From: Coptodactyla brooksi
Taxonomy: Eukaryota; Arthropoda; Insecta; Coleoptera; Scarabaeidae
Reading direction: 5' to 3'
Assembly: GCA_033557675.1 (NCBI GenBank)
Contig: JAWQRM010000123.1
Coordinates: forward strand, 1-29,838
DNA: 29,838 bases
Below are positions 20,701 to 29,838 of the stretch, piece after piece (within the stretch, counting starts at the first letter, position 1; the number at the start of each line of letters is the position of its first letter). The translations under genes were made by a program, and so were the position numbers. The notes beneath the pieces are model-generated. The model worked only from the letters and a program-made list of their open reading frames with translations, was not told the DNA's origin and made no database searches.

Positions 20701-21223
20701 AAGGCTAAAATGTAATGATTTAACCCAACTTACCTCTATACCAAGTTGTACCCCTGAGAAATTATGGTCCCTCAAAGTGAGGTTAAAAATTTCATAAATA
20801 ATTAATATCTGAATAATACTTTAACTTAGGAAACCCAAATTTGGTAGTCGTTCTGAATGTACTAAGGACATTTATTTTTTTTTTTGTAAATAGAGATCAG
20901 TTAAAGAATTTTAAAGGGTTGATTAGGAATAATGCACCCTTAAATTGCAACAGAATTTTTGGAAAATTTTAACGTGAAAACCTTATTTTTACTCAATAAT
21001 TGCACAGTTCAATGAGTAAATACTAACTATTGTATTACCGTTAATTATTTTTTATGAGTCTTAAGTTTTAATTCATACATAAATAATAATAATAATAAAA
21101 TAATAATAAAATGTTGTAAATGATTGAAAGAGCGTTACATTTATGGTGGCGTACTCAGTACGCCACGCAGGCTTGGGAAGTTCTGATTAAGTTGACAACT
21201 CTAATTCGAGTTTTCTTTTGCAG
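20701..21223. other. Intron sequence with AAT microsatellite and hairpin
   Basis: An (AAT)n-type run lies at 21081-21111. A perfect hairpin lies at 21146-21166. The acceptor TTTTCTTTTGCAG ends at 21223. Nothing else recognised. Confidence 0.6.
21146..21166. repeat. Perfect 9-bp hairpin close to a splice acceptor
   Basis: GTGGCGTAC (21146-21154), loop TCA, GTACGCCAC (21158-21166). It is GC-rich in an AT-rich intron and ends 57 nt before exon 21224-21335. Confidence 0.7.
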
Positions 21224-21335
21224 TGGTGGACGAGTACCTGCTGGAACTATATCGGCAGCGTTATCTAGTCATCCGCTCCAGTCATCAGCCGCGCCTCCTT
21301 CGTCAAACGTAAATCAAACAGCCCAACCCTTCCAG
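21224..21335 (+). CDS. Zasp52: Zasp52-like PDZ/LIM protein, linker exon 1
   Basis: A 112-nt exon between the acceptor TTTTGCAG and the donor GTAAGC. The initial T completes Pro from the LIM1 exon. It then encodes GGRVPAGTISAALSSHPLQS followed by a Ser/Pro/Ala-rich piece ending QTAQPFQ on a codon boundary. It has no folded domain and fits the low-complexity linker between LIM1 and LIM2 of Zasp proteins. GC content is clearly above the surrounding intron. Support comes from splice sites, phase and composition rather than a motif. Confidence 0.8.
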
Positions 21336-21424
21336 GTAAGCAGACCGCAAGGCCTTTTAGTAATGCTCGTTCACACTAACAGCTGTGACAGTAAATCGCA
21401 TGGTCGTTGTCTTTTCGCTAACAG

Positions 21425-21628
21425 AACGAACTGCAGCAATCGCTTGAAGTTACCGACCGACCGCCAGCCGAAGCAAACGTCAGCGAAATGGCCGTCAAAG
21501 CTAACGCTTCCGAAATTTCCGAACGCGATCTCACGGAAAAACCTGTGACGCGAACGATTGGCAACGTCTCTAAATACAATCCGATTAAGAACGAAGGTCC
21601 CATATCTTTCAGTGCTTATATGTCAAAG
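21425..21628 (+). CDS. Zasp52: Zasp52-like PDZ/LIM protein, linker exon 2
   Basis: A 204-nt exon (68 codons, both ends on codon boundaries, so skipping keeps frame). The acceptor is CTAACAG and the donor GTAATG. It begins NELQQSLEVTDRPPAEANVS and ends NPIKNEGPISFSAYMSK, with an acidic, probably helical middle (SEISERDLTEKP). I recognise no named domain. The intron before it is only 89 nt. Its symmetrical phase makes it a candidate for alternative inclusion, as is common among the many Zasp52 isoforms. Confidence 0.8.
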
Positions 21629-21756
21629 GTAATGTAACGGTGGGTTATTTTAACAGTTGGCTTTCGTTTTGGAAGTGTAATTTGTTTTGCGGTTGGGTGA
21701 CCCTTTTGAACTTGGACGGGCTAACGAGGTGCGCATATTTTTTTTCTTCCTTTCAG

Positions 21757-21904
21757 TCGGGCACCAACTTCTCTAGTCCCCGCCCGTTTACCAGTGTGTC
21801 CGCGCCTTTGTCTCCGCCAGCGAACCCCGGTTACTCGACTTTGCCGAAGACTTCACCCACTTCCCTACCGTATTCTTCGCCAGCACCGTCCGTCCCATCA
21901 TCAG
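21757..21904 (+). CDS. Zasp52: Zasp52-like PDZ/LIM protein, linker exon 3
   Basis: A 148-nt exon with a strong pyrimidine tract and acceptor (TTCCTTTCAG) and a consensus donor (GTGAGT). It encodes a Ser/Pro/Thr-rich stretch: SGTNFSSPRPFTSVSAPLSP to SPAPSVPSS, plus the first base of the next codon. It is disordered and free of hydrophobic core, like other Zasp linker sequence. Its final G fits two acceptors: AA at 25794 (giving Glu-Lys-Gly-Arg) and GC at 21999 (giving Gly-Arg-Phe). This makes it a possible branch point between a short and a long isoform. Confidence 0.85.
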
Positions 21905-21998
21905 GTGAGTTGCAAAAGGGATTATTCATAGCGGTTCACCAGAAGAACCGGTGCCTCTTAGATCTAGTAACCCGAATTTTCAATATTTACCCCTCTAG

Positions 21999-22105
21999 GC
22001 AGGTTCTCTACAGTTAAACCTACCGGTGCACCCTTCAAAGGTACCGACAAAAATCGCTTTCCCGAAGGCGCGCTACCTTTTGATTGGCTTCGGTCGCTTT
22101 TGTAG
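21999..22105 (+). CDS. Possible alternative exon of the Zasp-like gene (cassette or last exon)
   Basis: After TACCCCTCTAG, the phase left by the exon ending at 21904 reads GRFSTVKPTGAPFK, then GTDKNRFPEGALPFDWLRSLL and stop TAG at 22103. Read to the stop, this would be an alternative last exon giving a short protein without LIM2-4. A donor-like AAAG|GTACCG at 22040/22041 would instead make a 42-nt cassette exon. Its ends (phase 1 in, phase 1 out) fit both the exon before and the long exon after. The composition is exon-like, while the following 300 bases turn AT-rich. No AATAAA was seen shortly after the stop, which weakens the last-exon reading. Both are inference. Confidence 0.45.
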
Positions 22106-22440
22106 CAAATGATAGTATAACTTGTAGATACCGACGTAACCGAAACGTTTTTCTAAACAGTCTACAAGTCCTCACGAACATCTGTTTTACTGCTGTGTTT
22201 CAGATTCAAAATCCTTCAATACCAAACCGAGACCATTCTCCCTTATCGCTTCTGAATAACGCCAATTTAATTTTAGTTTTATTGTTTTCTTTCGTTCGAA
22301 ATTTAGATTAGATAGTTTACTTTTAATATCTCGCTTCTAATCGCACAGAAAAAAGCAAGTTATACTTATCATTTACTATAGGTTTTTTTTGGTGACAACA
22401 TCTGCAGGGCCTCCAGAAATTACAGGGAAATATTTCATTC
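22106..22440. other. Intron sequence
   Basis: AT-rich, no recognised element. If 21999 is a last exon, this would be its 3' UTR; no AATAAA is present here. Confidence 0.5.
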
Positions 22441-23160
22441 ACATGTTCCAATATTTTATTAATTTTACACTTGTTAAATTTGAGTACCCCTCTTCAACAT
22501 TGTAGAGAACAGTCCTGTTTACTTTTCAAATGAAACAATTACTTTTGAATCAGTGCAATTAGATTGCACTGGAGACATTGGTCATGTTGCAAAATTAACA
22601 TAATAATTCAAACTATTCAATGCATTATAAAAAGAAAAGTGCTATTCAAATTAAGAAATATTTTATTAGTTTTACACTTATTAAATTTGGGTATTTCTCT
22701 TCAACATTGTAGAGAACTATCCAGCACAACATATAACTATAGAGAAAAAGACTATCCAGCACAACATCACTTTGCATAGAAATTAAATTATGTGTTGAAG
22801 AGTTTAATTTAAGTGAGAAAATAAATAAATTGCTGAACTTAAAGCAAGGAAAATAAAGTTACATTCAGTTTGTTTCTCTTTTACATTAATATGAATATTT
22901 CATAAGCTAAGTAGTATTATTTATACAGGAATGAATGCTGTATATGTTCCCTTTTTGTATTAAAAATTAAATATATTATTTATTCACTTTTTTGTTTGCT
23001 GGGGGCCCCTATTTCATATTTATGTAGCCTCCTTTAAGAGGAACCCTAAATTTGTTTCTTTTTCTACATTTTCCCCAGATAATATTATGAAATTGTTAAA
23101 TATTCCTCGAGTTTCTTCTGCCTTGATTTTCTCAATTTTCACATAAAACGAATTTTAAGA
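22440..23160 (+). pseudogene. hAT-derived repeat, array unit 1
   Basis: The unit contains two successive copies of an internal hAT piece (readable as FKLRNILLVLHLLNLGISLQHCRE, the 'EYF..F......L...LG....CRG' block). It then jumps to the C-terminal end (matching the segment after FSKLKIIKK, at about 22755-22865) and the shared 3' flank (AGGAATGAATGCTGTATATG near 22928; CCTCGAGTTTCTTC near 23107). The middle of the transposase is deleted. It is in direct orientation with units 2 and 3. Confidence 0.7.
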
Positions 23161-24250
23161 ATTCTAATTCTAACTTTTGAAATGAAACAATTACTTTTGA
23201 ATCAGTGCAATTAAATTGCACTGGAGACATTGGTCATGTTGAACAATTAGCATGATAATAATTCAAATTGTACATTGCCTTATAAAAACAAAAAAATTCT
23301 ATTCAAATTAAGAAATATTTCATTAGTTTTACACTTATTAAATTTCGGTATTTCTCTTCAACATTGTAGAGTATAGTCCTAAGTCAATGGGATGAACATG
23401 ATTGACAAAAAACAAGTCCAAGTTTTTAAGAATTTTATCAGAAAATCTGTATTTAACATTTGATGCAAGTACTTATACATAAAGCTAAAGTTCACTCTTG
23501 AAACGAAGCAATTACTTTTTAATCAGTGCAATTAGATTGCACTGGAGGCATTGGTGGTGTGGAAAAATTAACATAACTATAATTCAAACTGTTTAATGCC
23601 AATGTTGAATAATAAATCAAAAGGGTAATGTGGAAATAATACTCTTCTGGCTGTCTTAATTTATAATTTGGTTTAACTAGTTTCAATTAATTAAATAATC
23701 ATCTTCAGAAGCCTTCGCAAGTTTATGTTGTGTAATTTTTATGAAACTATTGTTATGAGAGTAACAAACACTTTTGTTAGAAAATTAAACTGGTGTACAC
23801 GAGGCACAGATACATATTCTACATTGTGTATGAATTTATATATGTGCCGTGTGTACATCAGTTAATTTTCTAACAGAAGTTTTTAACCCTCATAACGTCA
23901 GCTTCATAAAAATTGCACAACAAGCTATGTATTATTATTTAGATATGAATGAATGTTGTATATGTTCTCTTCTTGTATTAAATATTAAATATATTAACTT
24001 CAAAAAGTTTCAATACGCAGAAGTTCAAACATACTTTTTAAATGAGCCTTAGCTCCGCTTAAGAAGAACCCTAAATTTGCCTTTTTTTTTCTAAATATTC
24101 CCCAGATAAGACTATGAAATTGTTAAATATGCCTCGACTTTCTTGTGCTTCAATTTTCTCAATTTTTGCATAAAAACAAATTGTAAGAAATCGTTAAGAA
24201 AATTTTTTAAGGCACATCAATTTAAATGATAAACAATATTTCCACGTTAT
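23161..24250 (+). pseudogene. hAT-derived repeat, array unit 2 (interrupted by foldback)
   Basis: It starts with the same internal piece as unit 1 and continues slightly further: SQWDEHD in one frame, or 'NGMNM.DKKQVQV' plus RILSENL in others. That corresponds to the hAT 'CRGQSYDNG.NM' block. A second partial copy of the internal piece follows at 23460-23600. A ~200-bp foldback comes next, and then the shared 3' flank (23940 onward; CCTCGACTTTCTTGTGC near 24130). The C-terminal coding part is missing in this unit. Confidence 0.65.
23724..23926. repeat. ~200-bp imperfect foldback (long inverted repeat)
   Basis: Left arm TTGTGTAATTTTTATGAAAC ... TTTTGTTAGAAAATTAAACT ... GGTGTACACGAGGCACA is mirrored on the right by its near-complement (TGTGCCGTGTGTACATCAGT ... 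TAATTTTCTAACAGAAG ... TTCATAAAAATTGCACAACA). Each arm is about 90-95 bp with only small mismatches, and the centre is near 23822. It is flanked by hAT-derived sequence. No coding potential. Confidence 0.8.
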
Positions 24251-24519
24251 TGATACATTCCGCAATGGAGGTGATCATAAAATTACTAAATAAAATTGTG
24301 AAATTCGGTGTAACGACTAGACACAAAATTTAAAAGTTTTCTGTTCTACCAAAGGGAGGAAAAACGTTTTTATAATGATCTGCTTTTCTTTATTACGGTT
24401 CTATTGGACCTAATTATTATACTGTTTCTACATTTTTCAATTTTCACGTTATACTACACTTACAGGTTTCAATTTAATTTAAGTAATCTTAAACAAGCTC
24501 AATACAAAGGCTTAAATGG

Positions 24520-25245
24520 ATAAATAGTGAACCTTGAACAATTAGCATGATAATAATTCAAATTGTTCATTTGATTGCAAAGGAAAATGATATTCAAACT
24601 AAGGAGTATTTTATTAGTTTTACACTTATTAAATTTGGGTATTTCTCTTCAACATTGTAGAGGACAGTATTATGACAAGGGGGGTCGTAATACACCCCTT
24701 ATTTAGGTTTGATCTGATTTAAACAACCAGAGAAACATAATAACTTATTTACCTTCCTATATCTAATATACCAAAAATTATAATCTTAAGTTTTGTTAAT
24801 AATTCTGATCAACTAAGAATTTTGTTAACAATTCAGATAACAACTTCTGAGTCCAAAAACGATTTTTCAAAGCTTAAAATAATAAAAAAAAAACTACTTA
24901 AGACCCACAATGGTACAAAAAAGACTACCCAGTCTAACATCACTTTGCCTAGAAATTAAATTATGTGTTTAAGAGTTTAATTTAAGTGAGAAAATAGATA
25001 AATTGCTGAAATTAAAGCAAGGAAAATAAAGTTACATTCAGTTTGTTTCTCTTTTACATTAACATGAATATTTCATAAGCTAAGTAGTATTATTTATACA
25101 GGAATGAATGTTGTATATGTTCCCTTCTTGTATTAAACATTAAATATTGAATTATAAAATTGTTAAATATGCCTCGACTTTCTTGTGTCTCGATTTTTTC
25201 AATTTTCACATAAAAACAAATTTTAAGAATTCTAACTTTTCAAGT
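24520..25245 (+). pseudogene. hAT-derived repeat, array unit 3
   Basis: The internal piece (24540-24665, up to CATTGTAGAGGACAG) jumps to AACAACCAGAGAAACATAAT, the RFEQPEKHNN block. ATAACAACTTCTGAGTCC then opens the C-terminal segment, reading TTSESKNDFSKLKIIKKKLL and KTHNGTKKTTQSNITLPRN before a stop. The next block runs through AGAAAATAGATAAATTGCTG (decayed EIIDKLLKLK) and the shared 3' flank with AGGAATGAATGTTGTATATG near 25101. It ends about 550 bp before the long Zasp exon. Confidence 0.75.
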
Positions 25246-25793
25246 CAATACAAAATTTAAAAATTTTGTGTTTCAAAAGGAAAATTGTTGTTATAATGAT
25301 ATGTTTTTCTTTAATGTCAGCCCCATTGGACTAATTGTTATACTATTTTTTACATTGTCATTTCATAATATTATTTATTATTATTACTTTCCAAAACATC
25401 TGACAAACCTATTCTAGAAAATAGACTAGAAGTTGTTTAATCTAGAGATGAGGAATTGAATAGTGATTATAACAAAATAATTAAGACACGTGTGATTTTG
25501 TGTTGGATTTAATTGTTTTATTTTGTTGGAAGTTCCTTTCTAAAAAATCTAGTCTATAACAATGTGTAGAAACTTGTTTATGTACTTTTGATCCTAGAAC
25601 ATGATGATAAAATATTGCCCCCTAATTTCACGACACCTTGTACATGTATATTTATGTATCTGTGCTATTCGCTGATCACCATTTGCTTAAATACTCATCC
25701 GGATTTTTCTTTTCTCTTTAAATCCTAACAAACCAATCGTTTTGACTAACGGCAAATATTTTTCGTGTGGTTTTGTCTTAAAATTCCCTATAG
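25246..25793. other. Intron sequence before the long exon
   Basis: AT-rich, no recognised element. The frame upstream of 25794 stays open back to 25742, but the CCCTATAG acceptor and its phase place the exon start at 25794. The upstream residues (TNGKYFSCGFVL...) are therefore intronic. Confidence 0.7.
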
Positions 25794-28700
25794 AAAAGGG
25801 ACGGTCCCTTCAAAACGTAATTTGGCCCCCACCCCCCGATCCCGAAGAGCCTGACTTTCCCACCGCAACCCCTTTGTATTTTCCACCGACAACGCATTTG
25901 AGGATACCGACTCCTCCATATAAACCACCAGAACCCGAAATCGTTCGACCGAAACCATCTTATCTCTCTCAATCCGTAAGAAAGTCATCTCCGCAAGAAT
26001 TTATTAGAGCCACAGAAGAAATCGTGTATAAAGAGGAGACGGTTAGAGAAGAAACGACGACCTACAGCGAAAGCGTCGTGACAGAAGAAGAAGAAGAGTT
26101 CTACGAAGCCGAAAACGTCAGTACGGAACCCAGGATGTCTTTGTGCTCGGCGGAAGTCAACAGTATCGTTGACAGAAAAGTAGCCGTTGAGAAAATCGAA
26201 AGCGCAGCAGAGACCCAGATGCTGGTGGAGTCCCTCATCAAGCAGAGACCCCAATCGCCTCCTTCGGTTCCCTCGATCGACGAAGACGTCTTACCGAAGG
26301 TCGAAGTTCGCACTCAACCCCTAAGACCAAGAAGCAACACGGACCCTCGTGTGGTAACCAGAGTCTGCGTCTGCACCAACTCCTGCTGCAACGCCAACAC
26401 CGGAGAACTCTGCGAGAGTTGCCCCATGAGGGATTTGAAGCGACCGAATGATTTTCAAAAACCTAAAGTCATCCCCGTACAAAATTCGGTGCCGAAGAGA
26501 TTTGGATCGCCGATCATAACGGGCGTGTCCGTCACAATTAACAATCCGGGTAAAATTAAACCGTCCGCAGAAAATTTGTTCACGGAAATTCCCGTAAAGA
26601 AAACGACGACAGCTATGGGGTCGGCTCTGGTTACGGCGCCCAAGGAACCATTTCATCCGGTTTCGACCACTTTAGAACCGGTATCTTTACCGGAAGAAAC
26701 CATACCCTATTTGCCACCCGAAAGACCCTACGTCCCACCACCAAAACCAGAAAGGAAGGTTTCCGCTCCTCAGCCGGATTCCGCTTTTACGTCTGCTTTA
26801 AGGATAGCACCAGACAGGCCGTGGACACCGACGAATCCACCGCCTTTGGTTACCAAGAAGAAAATAACCGAAGATCCCCTGATGAAGGATCTACCAAAGC
26901 CGACACAATGGATGTCCATGATAAGCGCTTTAACGACAGCTTCGGACAGAGCGTATTCTCCTTTCGTCGCGGAAGTCTGTTCCTCTACAACCAGTCAAAT
27001 TGTCGAACAAACTGAAATACAGCAAGAAGAGATAACGAAGATGAAACAATCCCAACAAGAAATAATGAAGAGGTCCACCCGTAACGAAACCGCAAAGCCT
27101 TTCGTAGGAACCACAACCAAAGCTACTAGGTTGGAAAAATTCGATGCGGTCAACGACGATAGGGTAACCCCTCAAATGCATTTTCCCCCGGTATCAGATG
27201 AACTGAAAGCTTCCTACGAGTACCACGCGGATTATTCGGAAATTAAAAGCGAGATTTCCTCGCAAATCGTCGAACAAGCTCACCTGGAACAGCAAACGGA
27301 GGAAGTGGTCCAAAAGTCGATCGCCAAAGAAGAAAGGAAAATCGAAAAGCAAACCGAAGAAACCATCCTGAAGAAACCGATGGAGCTGAGCAGCCAGCTC
27401 CAGAAGAGGGACCACATCCCCCAATACCAGATGTCCCTGAATTACGACGAGACGATAGAGTTGCCCCATCACAAGAATGTGAAGAAGCTCCTGCCAAGCG
27501 ATCAAGGTAAACAGAATACCAGGGACGCCAACGCGAAGCCAAGTTCGTATCAGTACACTCCGAAGCCGTTGCCAACTTACCGCGAACCCCAAGTAGTGAC
27601 CAAACCGGTTACGACGATCCAACCGGGCGAAGCGAAACCGAACAATCCCGCGATGTCCTTCCAGACGATCGACAACGAGAGGCCGCCGAAGACGACGTTT
27701 TCCCCGAGGCCCGGGTCATTGACCCCGAGCATGATTAACAAACCACCGCCGGTTCTACCCTATTACCAGGCGAATTTAGTTTATACGGAACTGCCGGTGC
27801 CGGAAATTAACATTTTCGATCCGAAGAACCCCACCACCTCGAGGTCTCCGAGTCCCTGTCCGGACAGGGCCCCTTCCCCCTTCGGAAGGATGTCACCAAG
27901 ACCGAAATCACCGGCGGCTGGCCCACCACCGAACCCCCTGAAACAGGGCGTCATCCCGAAGTTCACCAAACAAGATCACATGAAAGGTGAAGCCGTGAAG
28001 AACATTTCTTCGTATATTCCTCAATATAGAGAAAGAATTGATGGAAGCGTACCAGATTCTGATACCAAGACAGTTACCCAGCACGTTAGCTTCGAGCTAC
28101 CTGCCACTAAGAGCGTTGCCCAAGAAGCTGCTTGCGTTAAGAAGTCGGCTTATGAAACTCAAAGCAAGAAGGAGGATTGTGGGTCCAGTTGTACAATGAA
28201 GAGTGTCTGTCAGGAGTCAACACAGCAATCTGTTCAAGAGCAATATTCAATGCAACAAAGTTCTAGGCAACAGAGCTCTGTACAACAATCTTCTGTACAA
28301 CAATCTTCTGTACAACAATCGTCTTCTGTACAACAATCTTCAATGATTCAACAATCTTCCTCAATCCAACAAACATCATCTGCTTCTCTTCACCAATCGT
28401 CGTCAAAACAAGCATCTCTTGAGGCGACGAAGCAAACCCTGAAACCGTCGACGGAGCACCCCTTCAGGCAGGTAAAAAACCCGGAAGTGGATCCGCCGGG
28501 CGTCCAAGGTATGAGGCTAACGAACCCGCAGAGAATTAGCTCCCCTTTCCTCCCGAAAAGTCAGGCTCAGCCCCCGGCTCCCCCCGCCAGATCGTCGATT
28601 CCAAAGATCCCCATTTCCGCGGCAACCGCCCAACCTAAACCCGTCCAACCTCCCGAAGGCGTGCTAACAAACAAATCTGCCCTTTGTGGTGCCAGTGCAA

Positions 28701-28857
28701 ATGTATCCAATGTGCCCGAACCTAATGCAGGTGTAGGTGGCGGGAAACAAGCTGGTGCAGTTGGATTTTCCCCGAAACGCGGTCGCGGCGTCCTAAATGT
28801 TGGAGGTTTGGTGGGGTCGCGAATTGCTGTATGTGGACATTGCCACAGCCAAATCAG
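25794..28857 (+). CDS. Zasp52: Zasp52-like PDZ/LIM protein, long disordered exon ending in LIM2
   Basis: One 3,064-nt exon (about 1,021 codons) from the acceptor CCCTATAG to CAG|GTAGAC. It opens KGRSLQNVIWPPPPDPEEPD, with a Pro-rich lead. A Glu-rich stretch follows (about codons 70-130), then a Cys cluster at 26366-26422 (VCVCTNSCCN...CESC). Three SAL-x2-A-x-[DK]-[ER] motifs sit at about 26621, 26792 and 26923. Gln/Glu-rich probable coiled-coil segments (SQIVEQ twice) lie at about 27000-27350. Pro-rich linkers come next, then a Ser-Gln repeat (QQSSV) at 28250-28400. Near the end come VGGGKQAGAVGFSPKRGRGV and CGHCHSQI, the start of LIM2 with its first Cys pair, and a split Arg codon. The KRGRG-to-LIM2 junction is characteristic of Zasp52. 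Such long linker exons are known in insect Zasp52. The remaining LIM2-4 must lie beyond the window. Confidence 0.93.
28277..28339. repeat. 15-bp coding tandem repeat (SVQQS units)
   Basis: TCTGTACAACAATCT-type units repeat three times almost exactly, then once with a three-base insert (TCG TCT), encoding (SSVQQ)n within the long exon. The near-identity at DNA level suggests recent slippage and possible length variation between individuals. Confidence 0.85.
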
Positions 28858-29080
28858 GTAGACTTGGTGTGGTGTTGTTTTATTGTGCAGGTTAGGTTAG
28901 TTTGCACGTTGTCGTTTGTTTTAATTAGATTAATATATTTAGTGTATGTAGTTTGTAGGTTCGATGTTTCTCGATGAGCACTATTTTTCTTTATTTAAAG
29001 TCTACATGCTTCAGCTTATTACTATTTTCAAGACTAATGTGAAGTTCTCGCAGTTTGTGATGGGACTTGAGCTACTGGTC
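28858..29080. other. Intron sequence after the long exon
   Basis: Starts with the donor GTAGAC. AT-rich, nothing recognised. The next LIM2 exon is not seen anywhere up to 29838, so this intron is at least 980 nt. Confidence 0.7.
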
Positions 29081-29750
29081 ATAAAAACCCCCCTCATAAA
29101 CAACCTTAACTTCAAATGTTCAAAAACCATTCTTCTCCATTGTCTTCTATCTCTTACTCTTTGTTGCCAATCTCTTATCCGTACTTCTTAAGTCTTCCTT
29201 GGCCTTCTCGTACCACCTTTTCCTTGGCCAGCCAACTTTGGAATCATTCTTTCAATATGACCCAGCCACCTAAGCCTTTGGGCTCTTACACATGAAGTTA
29301 TTGTTGATACTTTGTATAGATCTTCTAATTCTTTGTTTGTCCTTCTCATCCTACCGTCTTCCAATTACTGTCCTGTGAATTCTTATTTTTAGTTTCCTGG
29401 ATACGCACTTCGATTTCATTTTGTTACCCTTTACCATTTTTGCTTTCAATAACCTGATTTTCGTGTCCCTTTTCTTCCATTACCACTCCAAGGTAAGCGA
29501 TACTGCTTACTTTTTCGAACTTGTACTCTTCCCCATTGGCAATTTCTATTTTCAGTTCCTTTACTGCTTCTTCTTCTTCTTCGTCGCTCCCCATCACCAC
29601 GTATTTTGATTTAGTTTGGTTCATTTCTTGCACTGTAAATTATTCTTGTTGTAGTTTTCTGTAACTCCCTATTCAATTTTGCTAATAGAGTTAGATCGTC
29701 AGCAAAAGCCATTTTCTCTCACTTTTAAACCACTTATAATCCTCTATAGT
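29080..29750 (-). pseudogene. LINE reverse transcriptase C-terminal fossil
   Basis: On the minus strand, MAFADDLTLLAKLNRELQK (about 29660-29715) carries the RT catalytic FADD box. One frameshift later comes MNQTKSKYVVMGSDEEEEEA, then YKFEKVSSIAYLGVVMEEKG, the 'Y.FE.V..F.YLG' thumb block of many insect LINEs. Further on are RKLKIRIHRTV and VGWPRKRWYEKAKEDLRS, the usual C-terminal 'GRPRKRW...V..DL' motif. The upstream RT motifs are not recognised in the last ~90 bases of the window. Frameshifts show it is dead. It lies in the intron after the long exon, antisense to the Zasp gene. Confidence 0.85.
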
Positions 29751-29838
29751 AGCAGGTTAAACACTACGGTTGACAGTGTTATATAATAAGGTGGAATACA
29801 ATAGTAATCAGTACTAAAATGTGTTTTTCAAAGAATAG

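Noticed and set aside
22440..24670. CRISPR-like regularly repeated blocks
   Set aside because: The repeats are long, diverged and read as hAT transposase pieces; the genome is animal.
25742..25793. Open frame upstream of the long exon (TNGKYFSCGFVL...) as coding
   Set aside because: It begins without ATG and precedes a good acceptor whose phase matches the exon ending at 21904; treated as intron.
25778..27969. Many antisense open frames across the long exon
   Set aside because: They mirror the biased codon use of the sense exon and contain no recognisable domains.

Overview
The window is about 30 kb of AT-rich animal DNA, almost certainly from an insect and perhaps a beetle (a weak guess from repeat style). 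It holds the middle of one large intron-rich gene on the + strand. That gene is a PDZ/LIM Z-disc protein of the Zasp52 (Alp/Enigma/LDB3) family. The identification rests on the second half of its first LIM domain, a long disordered exon, and the first residues of the next LIM domain.

Gene layout: LIM1 exons lie at 17207-17293 and 17359-17460. Three short linker exons follow at 21224-21335, 21425-21628 and 21757-21904. A 3,064-nt exon at 25794-28857 ends inside LIM2. Every junction has GT/AG ends and matching codon phase. A further in-phase exon at 21999 could be a 42-nt cassette or an alternative last exon with its own stop. The PDZ domain, the first zinc ligands of LIM1 and the rest of LIM2 onward are not in the window. 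Everything left of 17207 therefore looks like one very long intron, unless it contains small exons I could not recognise.

The introns are packed with decayed mobile elements. From left to right they are: a possible BED-finger fragment and a mariner fossil (2.6-3.4 kb); two copies of a 455-bp dispersed repeat with a CCGT microsatellite (5.85 and 10.83 kb); a Penelope-like reverse transcriptase (7.3-8.1 kb); a pogo/Tigger-like transposase with a PHD-like C-terminus (8.4-10.1 kb, minus); a LINE 3' end (12.5 kb); a Jockey-like LINE (13.2-14.7 kb, minus); a degenerate 20-bp tandem array (14.8-15.1 kb); an internally deleted Tc1/mariner-superfamily element with perfect 31-bp TIRs and TA duplications (15218-16153); a hAT (ZMYM1-like) fragment next to a tail-to-head inverted pair of Penelope pieces (17.5-19.4 kb); a reverse hAT copy (19.5-20.7 kb); a three-unit direct array of hAT 3' ends with a ~200-bp foldback (22.4-25.2 kb); and a LINE RT/C-terminus (29.1-29.75 kb, minus).

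No tRNA, rRNA, CRISPR array or complete second gene was recognised, and I see no convincing new biological system. The points most worth a second look are the alternative exon at 21999, the Cys cluster and repeated motif inside the long exon, the hairpin just upstream of exon 21224, the 20-bp array, the foldback, and several perfect hairpins at 11.3-12.4 kb.
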